Assembly (NCBI GenBank): GCA_963855995.1
Contig: OY979716.1
Span: forward strand, 32,661,594 to 32,725,593
Direction of reading: 5' to 3'
DNA length: 64,000 bases
From: Muricea muricata
Taxonomy: Eukaryota > Cnidaria > Anthozoa > Malacalcyonacea > Plexauridae
Position 1 is the stretch's first letter, and each line of letters opens with the position of its first letter. The position numbers and the translations under genes are program-made. Positions 35,145-51,599 of the stretch are shown piece by piece. The notes beneath the pieces were generated by a model. That model was not told the DNA's origin. It worked only from the letters and a program-made list of their open reading frames with translations, and did not search any database.

Positions 35145-38050
35145 CGCTTTTGCATTATATGCGGTGCTTTCAACATTATATGCGGTGCTTTTTACATTAT
35201 ATGCGGTGCTTTTAACATTATATGCGGTGCTTTTTTCTTTATATATGGTGCTTTTTACATTATATTAGTCCGGGAGGCAGAGGGAATTTTACTTACTTTC
35301 TCGAGGGACTAATTCTATTGTTGATAATATTGTAGTTTAGATGTCCCTTAATATGAATTCGAATGTTGTTTCGGCAGATTTTTCTTGAGTAATGTGTTAA
35401 ACATGGTTTTCTGCTTGACTTCAAAACATTCGAAAAGGCGCCATTTTGTTTCTAATTTTAGTACAAGAAACGAGCCCACGACATTTTCGATCAGCGGGCC
35501 ACGGAATAACTTCATGTATGCACATTAATACGCAAAATATTCATGCTTTCGCATGGGTAGTCTTAGCGTTAATGCTCAAAACATTTGATACAATTCATAG
35601 TTATTCTGATTCATGAAATACATATAATTATTTATCTTTTTGTTGTTTTAAAAAATTAAAATTTTTTTGAATGACTCAAACAACTGTGAGGCGCAAATAT
35701 CCAGGCAAATGAATCATTGTTACACAGTCATGCCTATGCTCATACGTGACCGGTCTAAGGGTGCCCACCAGCTGCTGCAATTAAAATATGGTATGCTCAA
35801 TATATTATCATCACCTAAAATGATGTATTCTTTTTGATAACCCCCCCTTGTTACAGATTTATTTTGGTTTTATATTGGAAGCAAGAAATCAAGTAGCGGT
35901 GGAGGTCATCTGCTGTTTGTTTAATTTTAATGAACGTTCTTCAGTTTCTTTAAGTATTCTTGTTTTAACTTACTTCAGTACAAAGTATAAATGATTTTCC
36001 ATTACCACCTTTTTTCCCCTTGCATGAAAATTAGTGAACCGTTTTTGAATCGGCCCTCCCCCAATAATTAAAGAAGATAATAACATGAAGAGTTCCTTCC
36101 TTGTCCGCCGTGGTCATATCCAAACAACATTATTCAATTAACATTACTTCCCTTATTTTAACCGTGGTGCTGTTGAAAGAAAAATTACCAAACGAACAGG
36201 TTCCCTGAGTGGTCTGGTGCGTAGCAATCGAACTGTTGGTAGTTATATTATGGGCTGTCCATTAAGGGAAATAACACCACCGTAAACCAAGCAGCATATA
36301 CATTTTACCAGCATTCATTGCGGACATTGAGCAAAAACGACTGAAAAAAATGCCAAGGAAAATATCCCAGGATATAAAACTTTAACAACACAAAGAAAAT
36401 AACCTACTTGTAATAGTTCAAACACAAGTAGAAGAACTTCCTCCAAGACAGGTTGAAATACGAGGTGAAGCCGAGTATTTTTCAATTAAGTTGGCGGATG
36501 TACATTTTCAGAATGCATTGTGGTCGGAAATCATTTCATATAGGAGTACGAGCCAGGGGGGCTGGGAGGGCTGCAGCCCCCCCCCCAAAGAAAAATTGGA
36601 AACTGCCAGTTTTTCGGGGAATTTATTTCCAAATTTCGGAGAATTTGGACGCGGAGACACTGGCCATGGAGGAATTCGGGAAAGAAATGATAGCCCCCCC
36701 CCCCCCAGTTGACAGAGATCCCGTACGCCTATGTCCTTTTACAAAGCACATTGAACGTCTGTTGAAGGACAAGCACAAGAGGTTCTTTAAGCATCACCAC
36801 GGCAGAAAAAAAGAAGAATAATCATCTTCAGACATCACCACAGATGGAAGAAAGATGCTGATATAATTTTCTTCTCTATACATCATCAGGCAGGAACTTG
36901 AAAGGTGAACTTTAGACATCGCCACATTAGGAAATGTAAGGAACTTTTCATTTAGGTTATGGTAGCAGAAGGGAGGAACTGATCAGTTAAGTTAGCATAT
37001 AATTTTCTAGTTGATACATCACCAGAAAGGGGGAGGGACTGTTCATAGACTTTCACAGTGGGTGAGGATAAAAAACTTGAGGATACCATATTTTAATTGC
37101 ACCAACCGGTGCCCCCACCCACCTCGCCTTATGACCGGTCACATATGAGCATAGGCATGGCTGCGTGACAATGGTTCGTCTGGCTATTTGCGCTTCACAG
37201 TTGTTTGAGTCATTCAAAAAATTTTTAATTTTTTAAAACAACAAAAAGATAAATAATTATATGTATTTCATGAATCAGAATAACTATGAATTGTATCAAA
37301 TGTTTTGAGCATTAACGCTAAGACTACCCATGCGAAAGCATGAATATTTTGCGTATTAATGTGCTTACATGAAGTTATTCCGTGGCCCGCTGATTGAAAA
37401 TGTCGTGGGCTCGTTTCTTGTACTAAAATTAGAAACAAAATGGTGCCTTTTCGAATGTTTTGAAGTCAAGCAGAAAACCATGTTTAACACATCACTCAAG
37501 AAAAATCTGCCGAAACAACATTCGAATTCATATTAAGGGACATTTAAACTACAATATTATCAACAATAGAATTAGTCCCTCGAGAAAGTAAGTGTGCATA
37601 CATTTTAGACCCTCTGCCTCCCTGACTATATGCGATGCTTTTAACATTATATGCTGTGCTTTTTTCTTTATATGCTGTGCTTTTTACATTATATGCGGTG
37701 CTTTCAACATTATATGCGGTGCTTTTTACTTTATATGCGGTGCTTTTCACATTACATGCTGTGCTATTCACATTATCTGCGGTGCTTTCAACATATGCGG
37801 TGCTTTTGACATTATATACAGTGCTTTTACATTATATGCTGTGCTTTTAACATTATATGCTGTGCTTTTTTCTTTATATGCTGTGCTTTTTACATTCATG
37901 TGGTGCTTTTGACATTATATGCTGTGCTATTCCATTATATGCGGTGATTTTGACATTATATGCGGTGCTTTTGCAATAGATGCTGTGCTTTTAACATTAT
38001 ATGCTGTGCTTTTTACATTATATGCGGTGCTTCATTACATGCAATGTTCC
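35145..38050. repeat. Left subterminal array of a 21-bp repeat, split by a MITE
   Basis: Units built on GCGGTGCTTTT plus ACATTATAT repeat every 21 bp. There are about six at 35145-35265 and about twenty at 37629-38050, originally continuous. Because 21 is a multiple of three, all frames stay open and produce repetitive pseudo-proteins (ICGAF or YAVLF repeats). The inverse array lies at 53530-53970. Some units have CTGTGC for CGGTGC. Confidence 0.92.
35266..37628. mobile_element. Harbinger-like long-arm non-autonomous element (2.36 kb), family M1
   Basis: The ends TAGTCCGGGAGGCAGAGG and CCTCTGCCTCCCTGACTA are followed inward by inverted arms of about 530 bp (to about 35795 and from about 37085; shared words include CTCGAGGGACTAATTC and CATATGAGCATAGGCATG). 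A TAT is duplicated on both sides, and its removal restores the 21-bp repeat register. The unique core 35800-37085 holds a further GC-tract insert near 36546-36735 (CCCCCCCCCC tracts, GGAGTACG / CGTACGCC ends). No transposase is present. Same family as 11564-12252. Confidence 0.85.
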
Positions 38051-39139
38051 ATTATGTGCAAACTTTGTGATGTGCAATGTACGTTGTTGCCACCAAAATA
38101 CAAAATGGCACCAAATATGTGAGTGGAAAGTGAATTTTACGTCTGTGAAAGTTTAATAAAGTATATTGCCAATGGCGTCTGTAACAGATATGTCAAATAT
38201 TTTGGAAAAGATGAGTTTAGGTTACGTCAGCCAACGATTTATAGATGAAAATATAACTCCAGATATTGTATGCATGCTCTCCTTGTCCGAACTGAATCGG
38301 TTGGGCTTACGTAATCACAGCAAAATCATGGCAGTGCGAATCGAGTGTATAAAGTATTCAGGTGGGCAGGTGTTAAAAAGCCAAGACCTAAACGCACATG
38401 TCAAGTATGAAATACCATGGGAAATGTTGGAAGGTTTTCTGGATGAAGTTTTTCTTATTAGCGAAATCGCTACGATGATGTCCGTGTCTGAAAGTACAAT
38501 ATATCGACGAATGAGATGTTATGGTCTAAGCAAACTTACCTTTTCTGACGTTACTGAAGAACAGTTAGATGCCCACGTGGCTGAAATTGCAAAAGATTTT
38601 CCGTTTTGTGGTGAAAAAATGTTCAAGCAAATTCTGGAGCAGAAAGGCATAAGAGTGCAATGAATGAGACTACGAGACTCCATACACCGGGTAGATGCTG
38701 AAGGTGTTGAAAACAGAAGGAGGGAAGATTACATGGACGAGTCTATGACGTTAAAGGGCCTAATCATCTACGGCACGTAGACACCAATCCCCAGCTGGTA
38801 AGGTGGAATTTCATAATTGTGGGAGGAATCGACGGTTTTAGCCGGTTACCAGTTATGTTTGTCTGTACTAACAACAACAAATCCGAGACATTGCTGTCAT
38901 GCTTTTTGGGCGCCATTTCTGAATATGGTTTACCTAGCAGGGTTAGGACAGACAAAGGCTTGGAAAATGTCCTCATTGCAGACTTAATGATTGAGAAAAG
39001 AGGAAGTGGTCGTGGAAGCATCATTACTGGTCCAAGTACACACAACCAAAGAATCGAAAGACTTTGGCGAGACGTTTTTCAAGGTGTTTTGTATGGAACG
39101 CAATGTGTCCAAAAATTATTTAGCGTTTTTTATTTGAAA

Positions 39140-39560
39140 TCATGAGTAAATGTGTCATTATATGTAAATAATTAGCGAACGACGCGTTATTATATCAAAT
39201 AATGAATAACTTGTTCTTGCCACGATATGATATAATGTTGTTTGTCATTAACATGATATGATATCATGACGCTGCGACAAAATCATTATTTGATATCATG
39301 CTACTTGTATTACTTATAAGTATTATATCATATAATATCATATACTTATAAGTATTATATCATATAAAAATCCCATCAGTTCATGGTATGATAACATGCT
39401 GTTTGTTGTTTTCATTATATCATATAATGACAGCTCCTTGAGTTCATAATATGATATCATGCTGTTTGTTATTTTCATGACATCATATAATGTAAAGCAG
39501 TGAAAAGTCATTATATCAAATCATGAAATGCGCATCATACGCCATGTGTGCAAAAATCAA
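39140..39560. repeat. Subterminal palindrome cluster of the nested element (left)
   Basis: At least seven copies of ATGATATCAT- or TATATCATATAATG-type palindromes recur every 50-70 bp. They are mirrored in the right arm at 47050-47370. Clustered subterminal palindromes often are transposase binding sites; that role is inferred. Confidence 0.65.
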
Positions 39561-39709
39561 TTAACAATGTTACATCCTGTTGCAATACTTCCGGCGCGTT
39601 GACTTCCTCTTTCCCGCTCTTGCGTCAGTGAGCTCAGTGTGCGAGACTTTGAAGGCGCCATAATAACAGTCAGTCGACTTTATCAAAGCGAGGAATAAGT
39701 AATTTCAAA

Positions 39710-44266
<4,557 letters not shown>

Positions 44267-44499
44267 ACGTTTTTCCAGTTTTGTAAAGATAATTACAGAG
44301 CAATAGAAGGAAATTAGAATGTACACATGAGTTACATGCCCGGTAGTCACTGCGTTTAGTTATAAGTAAAATGGAATAAGTTCTTAATTGGTGAAAACAT
44401 CAAGTAAGGCAAAAACGGCTAAACAAGTCATTAAATGCCTTTTTGTTTGACTTAGATTCATGTATTTGATTTGTACCAAAAAAAACCCAGGCTAAAAAC

Positions 44500-44996
44500 T
44501 GTAATCGACGCCTGTCATAAGGAAACATCGAGTTAGACTTGAGTTCGTGTTCGACTTCGTGTCAGAAGCACGCAAAAAATGTATTTTTATACTGGTATAT
44601 TTCAAATAAAATCATTCTGAAATGTCTTTTCTTAATTTTTGTTTATTCCTCCCTCTGCAAATAAGTAAAATCCATTTAGAGTGCAATATACATACATATG
44701 TGTCTATATACCAAAGTATATGGCTCGCTGTGATCCGACCACAGGATTTTAGTTTAAACATTCAGATGTTCACAATCGCCGTTCGATTATTGTACGCCCG
44801 ACAAACTGTAAAACGTTATTAAAAACCTCCATTATTGGTATGTCCGCTAATGGGTCTGTAAAAGATTTTAATAGTGATGCTTACAACCTCGATGTCTAGC
44901 TAGAAGTGCCAATAATTCCTTGCCGTAAAGCCCTAAATCCTAGAGTACTTATTTACATAATTGACTAATATCTTACCTACTTAAACATATATTACA
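44500..44996 (-). mobile_element. LTR of a gypsy-like retroelement (497 bp)
   Basis: On the plus strand it begins TGTAATCGACG and ends TATATTACA, giving 6-bp TGTAAT/ATTACA inverted termini. Immediately outside, 44997-45010 reads TCTCCCTTTTTTTC, the complement of a polypurine tract, so this is the 3' LTR of an element on the minus strand. Coding sequence of the matching kind follows at 45164. The 5' LTR and most of the body are missing. Confidence 0.7.
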
Positions 44997-45163
44997 TCTC
45001 CCTTTTTTTCAAAATTTTATTAAGATACTTAACCTATCATCTCGACACAATACTATATGCAAATTGCAACATGCATACACTGATAGAACCTAATTAACGT
45101 CTTTGATTACTATATTCATTATAATACAGTTTTGTAAGTTCTCACATACTGCTGTTTTACAGT

Positions 45164-45755
45164 TTACTGTCCATATCTCTCAGGCTTGCGAATAACCCTT
45201 CCTGATCGAGTTCTATAACATGCATCAGTTGCTGTATTCTTTTGTTCCTGTTCATTATTGGTTTGGCGCATAGACACTTCTGATTGTCCTGGTTCCTCTC
45301 CTACTTGCGCTTCTGATACACGTCCTAATTCAGGTTCCGTTGTTGGCCGGATGTGCCGTCGGTTTCTACGTAGCCAATTACCGTTTTCAGTTTCAACCAC
45401 ATATGCTTGTGGTTCCTGGCATTTCCTCCGTATCGTGCCTTGTTGCCATTCTTTAGTTCTGTGATCTTGAATCCAGACTTCTTGTTCCGGTACTAGGCCT
45501 TCAGTACGGAGGGCGTGGTTGTTGTGTGCAAATGCAAACTCTTTCACTAATTTCTTGACACGTGGTAGCAATACATAATGTAAGCAAAACATGTCTGTTT
45601 CATTGTTTATGTCAAGTAACCCGTTATCCTCTAAATCCTTACGTTTTGGACTGAGGACCTGGGCAATATTGACATTCAAATCTCTGTTAAATCGTTCTAC
45701 CCGTTGGTTATGGACAGAGCTGCCAACAATTACTGATCTCCTTTCAGTCCCCTAT
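45164..45755 (-). pseudogene. In-frame chimera: IS3-like transposase fragment fused to a gypsy-type pol 3' end
   Basis: Reading leftward, RRSVIVGSSVHNQRVERFNR (about 45755-45690, the third acidic motif of an IS3-like DDE core) continues through LLDINNETDMFCLHYVLLPR and FAFAHNNHALRTEG. The style then switches to a gypsy integrase C-terminus: EQEVWIQDHRTKEWQQGTIR, NWLRRNRRHIRPT and a final TRSGRVIRKPERYGQ before the stop. The polypurine tract and LTR follow. The upstream transposase domains are absent (stops and a MITE follow at 45740-45934). The fragment is the expected minus-strand transposase of the nested element, damaged by a retroelement. Confidence 0.7.
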
Positions 45756-45789
45756 CAGTCAAGAATTTCCTGATTGGCTTTTTTACAGC

Positions 45790-45934
45790 AACCGATATAA
45801 ATCCCCACATCCCCAGGGTCAGTGCTAGTGGGGTGTTAACCGGGGATTGTGCCCTTATTGGTGAACTAGGTCATAAGCAAAACAACAGAGTGCTATACCC
45901 CTGCCTTAGGTCTGCAGGGATTTATATCGACTGG
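45790..45934. mobile_element. Small MITE with GATATAAATCC ends
   Basis: ACCGATATAAATCCC at the left is mirrored by GGGATTTATATCGACTGG at the right, about 145 bp apart. A related end (AGGATTTATATTGACTGG) occurs near 51832-51849. The duplication is unclear. Confidence 0.6.
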
Positions 45935-46523
45935 CGTATTACCCCCCCCCTATTTGGGGTTTTTAACATTTATCATGTCAAAGATTGAATCTTTATTCTG
46001 ATACATGCAATAAAGTATTTTCTGACAACAATACACAGCTCATCACATATTGCTTTATGGTGTACATAATACCAACCCACTCTCTTACCCGAAGCAGTTT
46101 GCACCTCGTAGAAGGTCATGTGTGACTGACTTGTTCAAATGCTTACTGTTTTCCCACTTAACGAATGTGAATGGTAGTGTTTTTTTTGAAACAGCGAAGT
46201 GCTTCTTTTGTTTTTCAAATGTAAAGATGGTCAAGGTGTTCAAGTTGGTCTCTGTAACCTAACTCTAACACACACCCCCCCCTCCCTCCCTAACCATATG
46301 TTTTCAAAATTTCACATGGAATCAGTCATTCTGATTGGAGAAAGCCAAAACCAGTACTAATCCTTATCAACCGACCAATTAAAACTAAGTGGTGCAACTC
46401 ACCAGTCTTACCCAAGCCCCAACAGATAGCACTGTTAGTAATTTTTTTGACAGGCAAAGTAAACACAATACATAGCATTTATTTTGTATATTGATTTTAC
46501 AAAAGCATTCAAGCCTATTGTGC
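45935..46523. other. Unassigned interior of the nested element
   Basis: Between the MITE and the right arm. No exon of the expected transposase N-terminus is recognisable; C-runs at 45942-45951 and 46272-46280. Confidence 0.4.
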
Positions 46524-46679
46524 GGCAGCATTGTTTGATTCAACGCTCTGTTGGCGCCATTTCGTTCCAGCGTGCTGTTGTCCACGGCCTTTATGCAAAA
46601 TAAGTAAATAGATATTGTGCTGTTGGGCTGTACGTAGATTAGGGATATTTGCATATACAGCTGTATATGTACCTACCTG

Positions 46680-46862
46680 ATTAATGATATTAGGCGCTGA
46701 AGCTGTGGTCGATGTTGCCGTGATTGTCGTTGCTGTGCCGGTGCCAGTGCTTGTGCTTGTATTCGTCCGCGACAGCGGCGTGCTGTTTAAAACGTTCCTA
46801 ACTGCCCCTTCTACGGCTCTAGCAAGAGCCTCTTCGAATGGTAGTCCGGTACTGCTAGACAT
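46680..46862 (-). CDS. Second copy of the transposon first exon, in the right inverted repeat
   Basis: Reads MSSSTGLPFEEALARAVEGA then VRNVLNSTPLSRTNTSTSTG and ends at a GTAGGT donor. It differs from the left copy at 39710 by a few residues and a small deletion in the Thr/Gly run. The second-exon start (AVDNSTLERNGANRALNQTM) also falls within the repeat and is cut off at 46524. It points inward towards the transposase remnant, so both genes of the element would start from identical promoters and exons. Confidence 0.7.
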
Positions 46863-47877
46863 TTTGAAATTACTTATTCCTCGCTTTGATAAAGTCGACC
46901 GACTGTTATTATGGCGCCTTCAAAGTCTCGCACACTGAGCTCACTGACGCAAGAGCAGGAAAGAGAAAGTCAACCCACCGGAAGTATTGCAACAGGATGT
47001 AACATTGTTAATTGATTTTTGCACACATGGCGTATGACGCGCATTTCATGATTTGATATAATGACTTTTCGCTGCTTTACATTATATGATATCATGAAAA
47101 TAACAAACAACATGATATCATATCATGAACTCAAGGAGCTGTCATTATATGATATAATGAAAACAACAAACAGCATGTTATCATACCATGAACTGATGGG
47201 ATTTTTATATGATATAATACTTATAACAAGTAGCATGATATCAAATAATGATTTTGTCGCAGCGTCATGATATCATATGTTAATGACAAACAACATTATA
47301 TCATATCGTGACAAGAACAAGTTATTCATTATTTGATATAATAACGCGTCGTTCGCTAATTATTTACATATAATGACACATTTACTCATGATTTCAAATA
47401 AAAAACGCAAAATAATTTTTGGACACATTGCGTTCCATAGTTTTGAGTTGCTACTACCACTTGTTCTATCTCTTAGAAGACCAACTAGTTTTGGATCCAT
47501 TCGATGACAAACATATTGCTGCATTACACTACACATACATGGACGAAATAAACAGTAAACTTCGAATTTGGCAAAAGGCATGGTCAAATCACCGAATGCG
47601 TACCACCCGGTCTAGTCCGTATAGATTATGGATTGCTGGTCAAGCTCAGAATCCTACTGGCCTGGATCAGTCAATAGCGGATTGGCAAAATTTTGGAGTT
47701 GAAGGTAATGTTGACCTCGAAGATGATCTCGAAGAAGAAGGCCGACCAATATTTTCTCCACCAGTGCTGGAACTTAGTGAAAACTGCAGATCTGAACTTG
47801 CATCTATTGTTTCACAAGAAAATAATTACAGAGTAGAGCACTATATGTTGGCACTAGAAATCATACAAAGGAACACA

Positions 47878-48840
47878 TAAATTTAACATGAGGAACTTCG
47901 TTCTAAATAACGGGTATAAAAACTTTAATATGAACAATAATCACTACGTTATATTCTATACGTAAATCTATTTTGTGACTACCAAGAACACACCTCCTTG
48001 CAAACTTTCTAATGTTATCATTTAACTCATTATATCATTCACTATGATTGGTAATGAAAGAAATAATGAAAAGAAAATTCTTGTCTTGGTAGTCACTAAC
48101 AGATTCCTGCAGTATAATGAATAGGGTTGATACCTGGCCTAAAGATAACAAATTGCAAGCGTAGCGTCTGCTCTATACAACATGTACTCAAACGTGACTA
48201 AAATGTACACTACAGAATGTCCCATCATAAAGTCTGAATAATTGATCATCAGATGGTAAAAAGGAAAAGATAAATTTAACATGTGGAACTTCATTTTAAA
48301 TAACAAATATAAAAACTTTAATATGAACAATACAAATCACTACGTTATATTCTACAGGTAAATCTATTTTGCGACTACCAAGAACACACCACTTTGGAAA
48401 CTTTCCATTTTAAGACCATTTTCCACTTCAGGCATGTTGTAGCGATATGTACCATACTTCATTCTTTCGCCCTTGAGCAGTCAAGCAGAACTAATGATAT
48501 GGACACAATAGTATGCGCTACAGTATGTTTCGCCACGATACGGTTGAAGTAGAAAACTGGCTTTAATGTTAGTATTTACCTCAATATATCATTCACTATG
48601 ACTGGTAATGAAAGAAATAATGAAAAGAAAGTTCATGTATTGGTAGTCACTAACAGATTCCTGCCTCAATGAATAAGGTTGATACCTGGCTTAAAGATAA
48701 CAAATTGCGAGCGAAGTGTGTGTGCTCTATACAACATATACTGTACTCAAACGTGACCAAAATGTGCACTAGAGAATGCCTCGTCATAAAGACTGAATAA
48801 TTGATCATCAGATGGTAAAGGCATGGTAGTATGTGACGCA
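47878..48840. repeat. Tandem direct duplication between the two outer genes
   Basis: The block 47880-48250 (AATTTAACATGAGGAACTTC, ACTACCAAGAACACACC, GGTAGTCACTAACAGATTCC, TTGATCATCAGATGGTAAA) recurs at 48271-48820 with about 160 extra bases. It includes the last codons of the HECT gene, so a truncated second copy of that 3' end lies at about 48139-48250. Confidence 0.8.
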
Positions 48841-50384
48841 TACAGTAACATCATCACATTTGTACATGTGTTTGCCATTGGAAGGAACGACGTTGTCACT
48901 TCGAAGAATGTTATAGAAGGTTGAAGTTTGAAACCCAATAATGGTTCTTCGTCACAGCAAGTAGCATACTGTAATATGGAACCAAACGTGACATCACCCC
49001 TTCTTCCAGCTAGAATAAACAGCAAATTTCATTTTTGGTAATTAACAATGCACGCATATTGTTATTAACATTATTACTTATACTGGGTTTCGAAAAAAAA
49101 TGTTGCATAAATAAGGAGTCCGTAATTATTGTACATTTTACACCAATCTGGAAGGTGAAACTATTAATATCAATGTACTCCCAAAAGTATGTTACTTTAA
49201 ATTCATTATTGATTCCAAGGTCACTAATTATATTTCAAAACATGATGCTCTACTATTATTATTGTGTGACACATGACAATATATATTTTGTACATAATAG
49301 TACATATTTTGTGTTTCTTGCCATTGGCAACTACAACACTAGCATACAACATTTTGGGGGCAGAACTCAACAGCTTAAAAACAACACAATTCCTATACAT
49401 TTTGAACAAATGATATTTTTTTATGCATACAGACTACACTTTTATTACAAATCAGACATAACATATAAATCCTTCTTATTGACGAAAATTGTTAAATTTC
49501 GGTCCATGACACTCAATGAATATTGTTCTTAAGCAGTAAAGGATACAATTATACCACTATATGATATGGACACTTCATGGTTATTTCTTCTACTAAATAT
49601 TTAATCTCATCAGCAACTTGTCGCATATACTGGCTCAGCAACGTATACACAGTTGTTTCATAAATCCTTCTATTCGAGCCAACTGGACTGAAGTGTGGTG
49701 TCAACAAAGTGTTTAGTTTTCTCATCGTAAGGAAAGATGTCAGATTGGCCCTGAAAATTTCCCTTAGAAATGGCATTTCATCACAAATCTAAAAAATGTG
49801 GTTCACATTGCACATATTGGCCCACATGTACGTACTCTACAGCACATCTGCATAAGAATAAAACAATCCACTTGGCAGTCAAATATCAAAATTTGATTGA
49901 AAATCTTAGAAAATGTCACACCATTGGTACATTGATACTTGAATTATTCCACATGCTGCTAATGTTAGAATTATCCCACATATTGCTACTATTTGGAATA
50001 ACCTTCGCTATAACCCAGCCCATATGCAAAGTCAGCAGTAAGCTGTAATTGGGGAGGGGGGTTATATATATTCACATATATAACACTGCGAAATATAAAA
50101 TTCGCTACCTGGAATATACCAACTTTTTCCAAGCCTTCTCTTAAGTTGATAAGTGATTGCAACATGTTATCAGGGTCAAAGACTGCACCAATTACATTTT
50201 CAGGCAAAAATTGTGGGAGTTTGCCATTTTGCAATACACTCAAGCCTACAAGAGAAGTAAAAAGGAGAGAAATGAATAACTGGCTTCTATAATCAATTGT
50301 TTGGTTTCTTTACATAAACAGAAAGAACTAGTAAATTTAATTAGAAGAAAATTAACATGGTTGGGAATGTTGCAACTGCTAAGG

Positions 50385-50620
50385 AACCACAGGTAGCCAA
50401 GCAGTTAGTGCATTGCAGCTTTCAGCCATAAGAAAGCCAAACTGAGTCTGCTCTCCACTTTAATCATTTTAAGTGTGCTGGGTTTCTCATAGTTGATCAA
50501 CCTGTGCTTTGAGGGTTTTTATCCAGTTGCTCCAATTTTCTTCCCTCTCTAAACCAGCAAATATATGACACATAGTTGTGCACTTCCTGTGTCAATGACT
50601 TTAAATAAATCATACTTGTT
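50385..50620. mobile_element. Possible tRNA-derived SINE
   Basis: GGTAGCCAAGCAGTTAGTGC resembles a tRNA A-box region, and TGAGGGTTTTTATCCAGTTG followed by TTTTCTTCCCTC recalls cnidarian SINE bodies. The B box is poor and the tail is not clean. It lies in an intron of the outer HECT gene. Confidence 0.35.
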
Positions 50621-51107
50621 CCACAATCAAACTTGTTGTTCAGAAATTTGTTTTTTTTTAAATTTCATCAGCAATACTTACTATAATGTGCTCTAATTTA
50701 TTCTTTTAGTATAGCACTATGTGGTTTTACTCATCAAATGAAACATTAATTATATTACTACAGAAAGACATTAAAGAGGCCCTGTTAGGGGTTTTAGGTA
50801 TAAGGTATATTTACCCAAAGTATTTTAGTTACAAAGTATAAATAACAATGGACTTTTGGGTATAAAGTATAAGTGATCACTGGCGTTATACTTTTAGGTA
50901 TAACAAAAACTGACCACAAGACATTTTGTGTCAGCTATTCGAGGCATTTGGGAGCATTTATTTGTCAATAGTTACCAATACTGATCGCTTCTAATACCTC
51001 GACAGCCTCAACCTGAATTTGCAGAGTTGAAGTTCCACGGTGGTATTTGTTAGAATATAAAATCTGCTAAAAGTAAGTATAGTAGTAGAGACATCATGTT
51101 GCGAATC

Positions 51108-51599
51108 CAGGGTTGGTAGGCCCTCGCGCATGCTTGGAGCCAAATAGTTACCCAAAAAAAAACCAAAATCTACCAAAAGAGGCCAAATTTATCGCAATTT
51201 TCGGACCTCTCATGCAAAAAAAACCCGCTCTTAGCTTCTAATTGTCTTTTTCGATTTTTCCTATTGGCTGGTATACCAGCATTACAATTGGTTAAAAGCA
51301 CAACTAATTTATGTCATGAATACTAAACGTCCTCATGAATATTAAATGTCCTAATGAATACTAAATGATCCTAATGAATACTAAATGTATTTGATATCAC
51401 AATTATTATACCTACATTATTATGATGATTAAACATCTATAATCAAACTAAAATCGAAAAATCTTTCCAAAAATTAGTATGAAGTAAGAAGAGGCCAAAA
51501 AGTAGCCAAAAGGCCAAACTTTTTTTTCGAGGCCAAGCGAGAAAAAAAGAAGCCAAAATCGAGTTATTTGGCCTCTAATAGGCCAAACTACCAACCCTG
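51108..51599. mobile_element. hAT MITE (492 bp), TSD TGCGAATC
   Basis: The ends CAGGGTTGGTAGGCC and GGCCAAACTACCAACCCTG are near inverses. A perfect 8-bp duplication TGCGAATC flanks it (51100-51107, 51600-51607). Inside are GAGGCCAAA repeats on both arms. CAGGGTTGG is the same end as the MITE at 4199. Confidence 0.93.

Noticed and set aside
35121..35312. Open frame with ICGAF-type heptapeptide repeats
   Set aside because: It is the 21-bp subterminal repeat read in frame; the same applies to frames at 37544-38122 and 53304-54016.
35145..38050. CRISPR-like array
   Set aside because: Units are contiguous without unique spacers, there are no cas genes, and the DNA is eukaryotic; it is a minisatellite within transposon ends.
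49035..49532. 165-residue plus-strand frame
   Set aside because: Hydrophobic, AT-driven composition; lies in the intron between the last two HECT exons of the minus strand.
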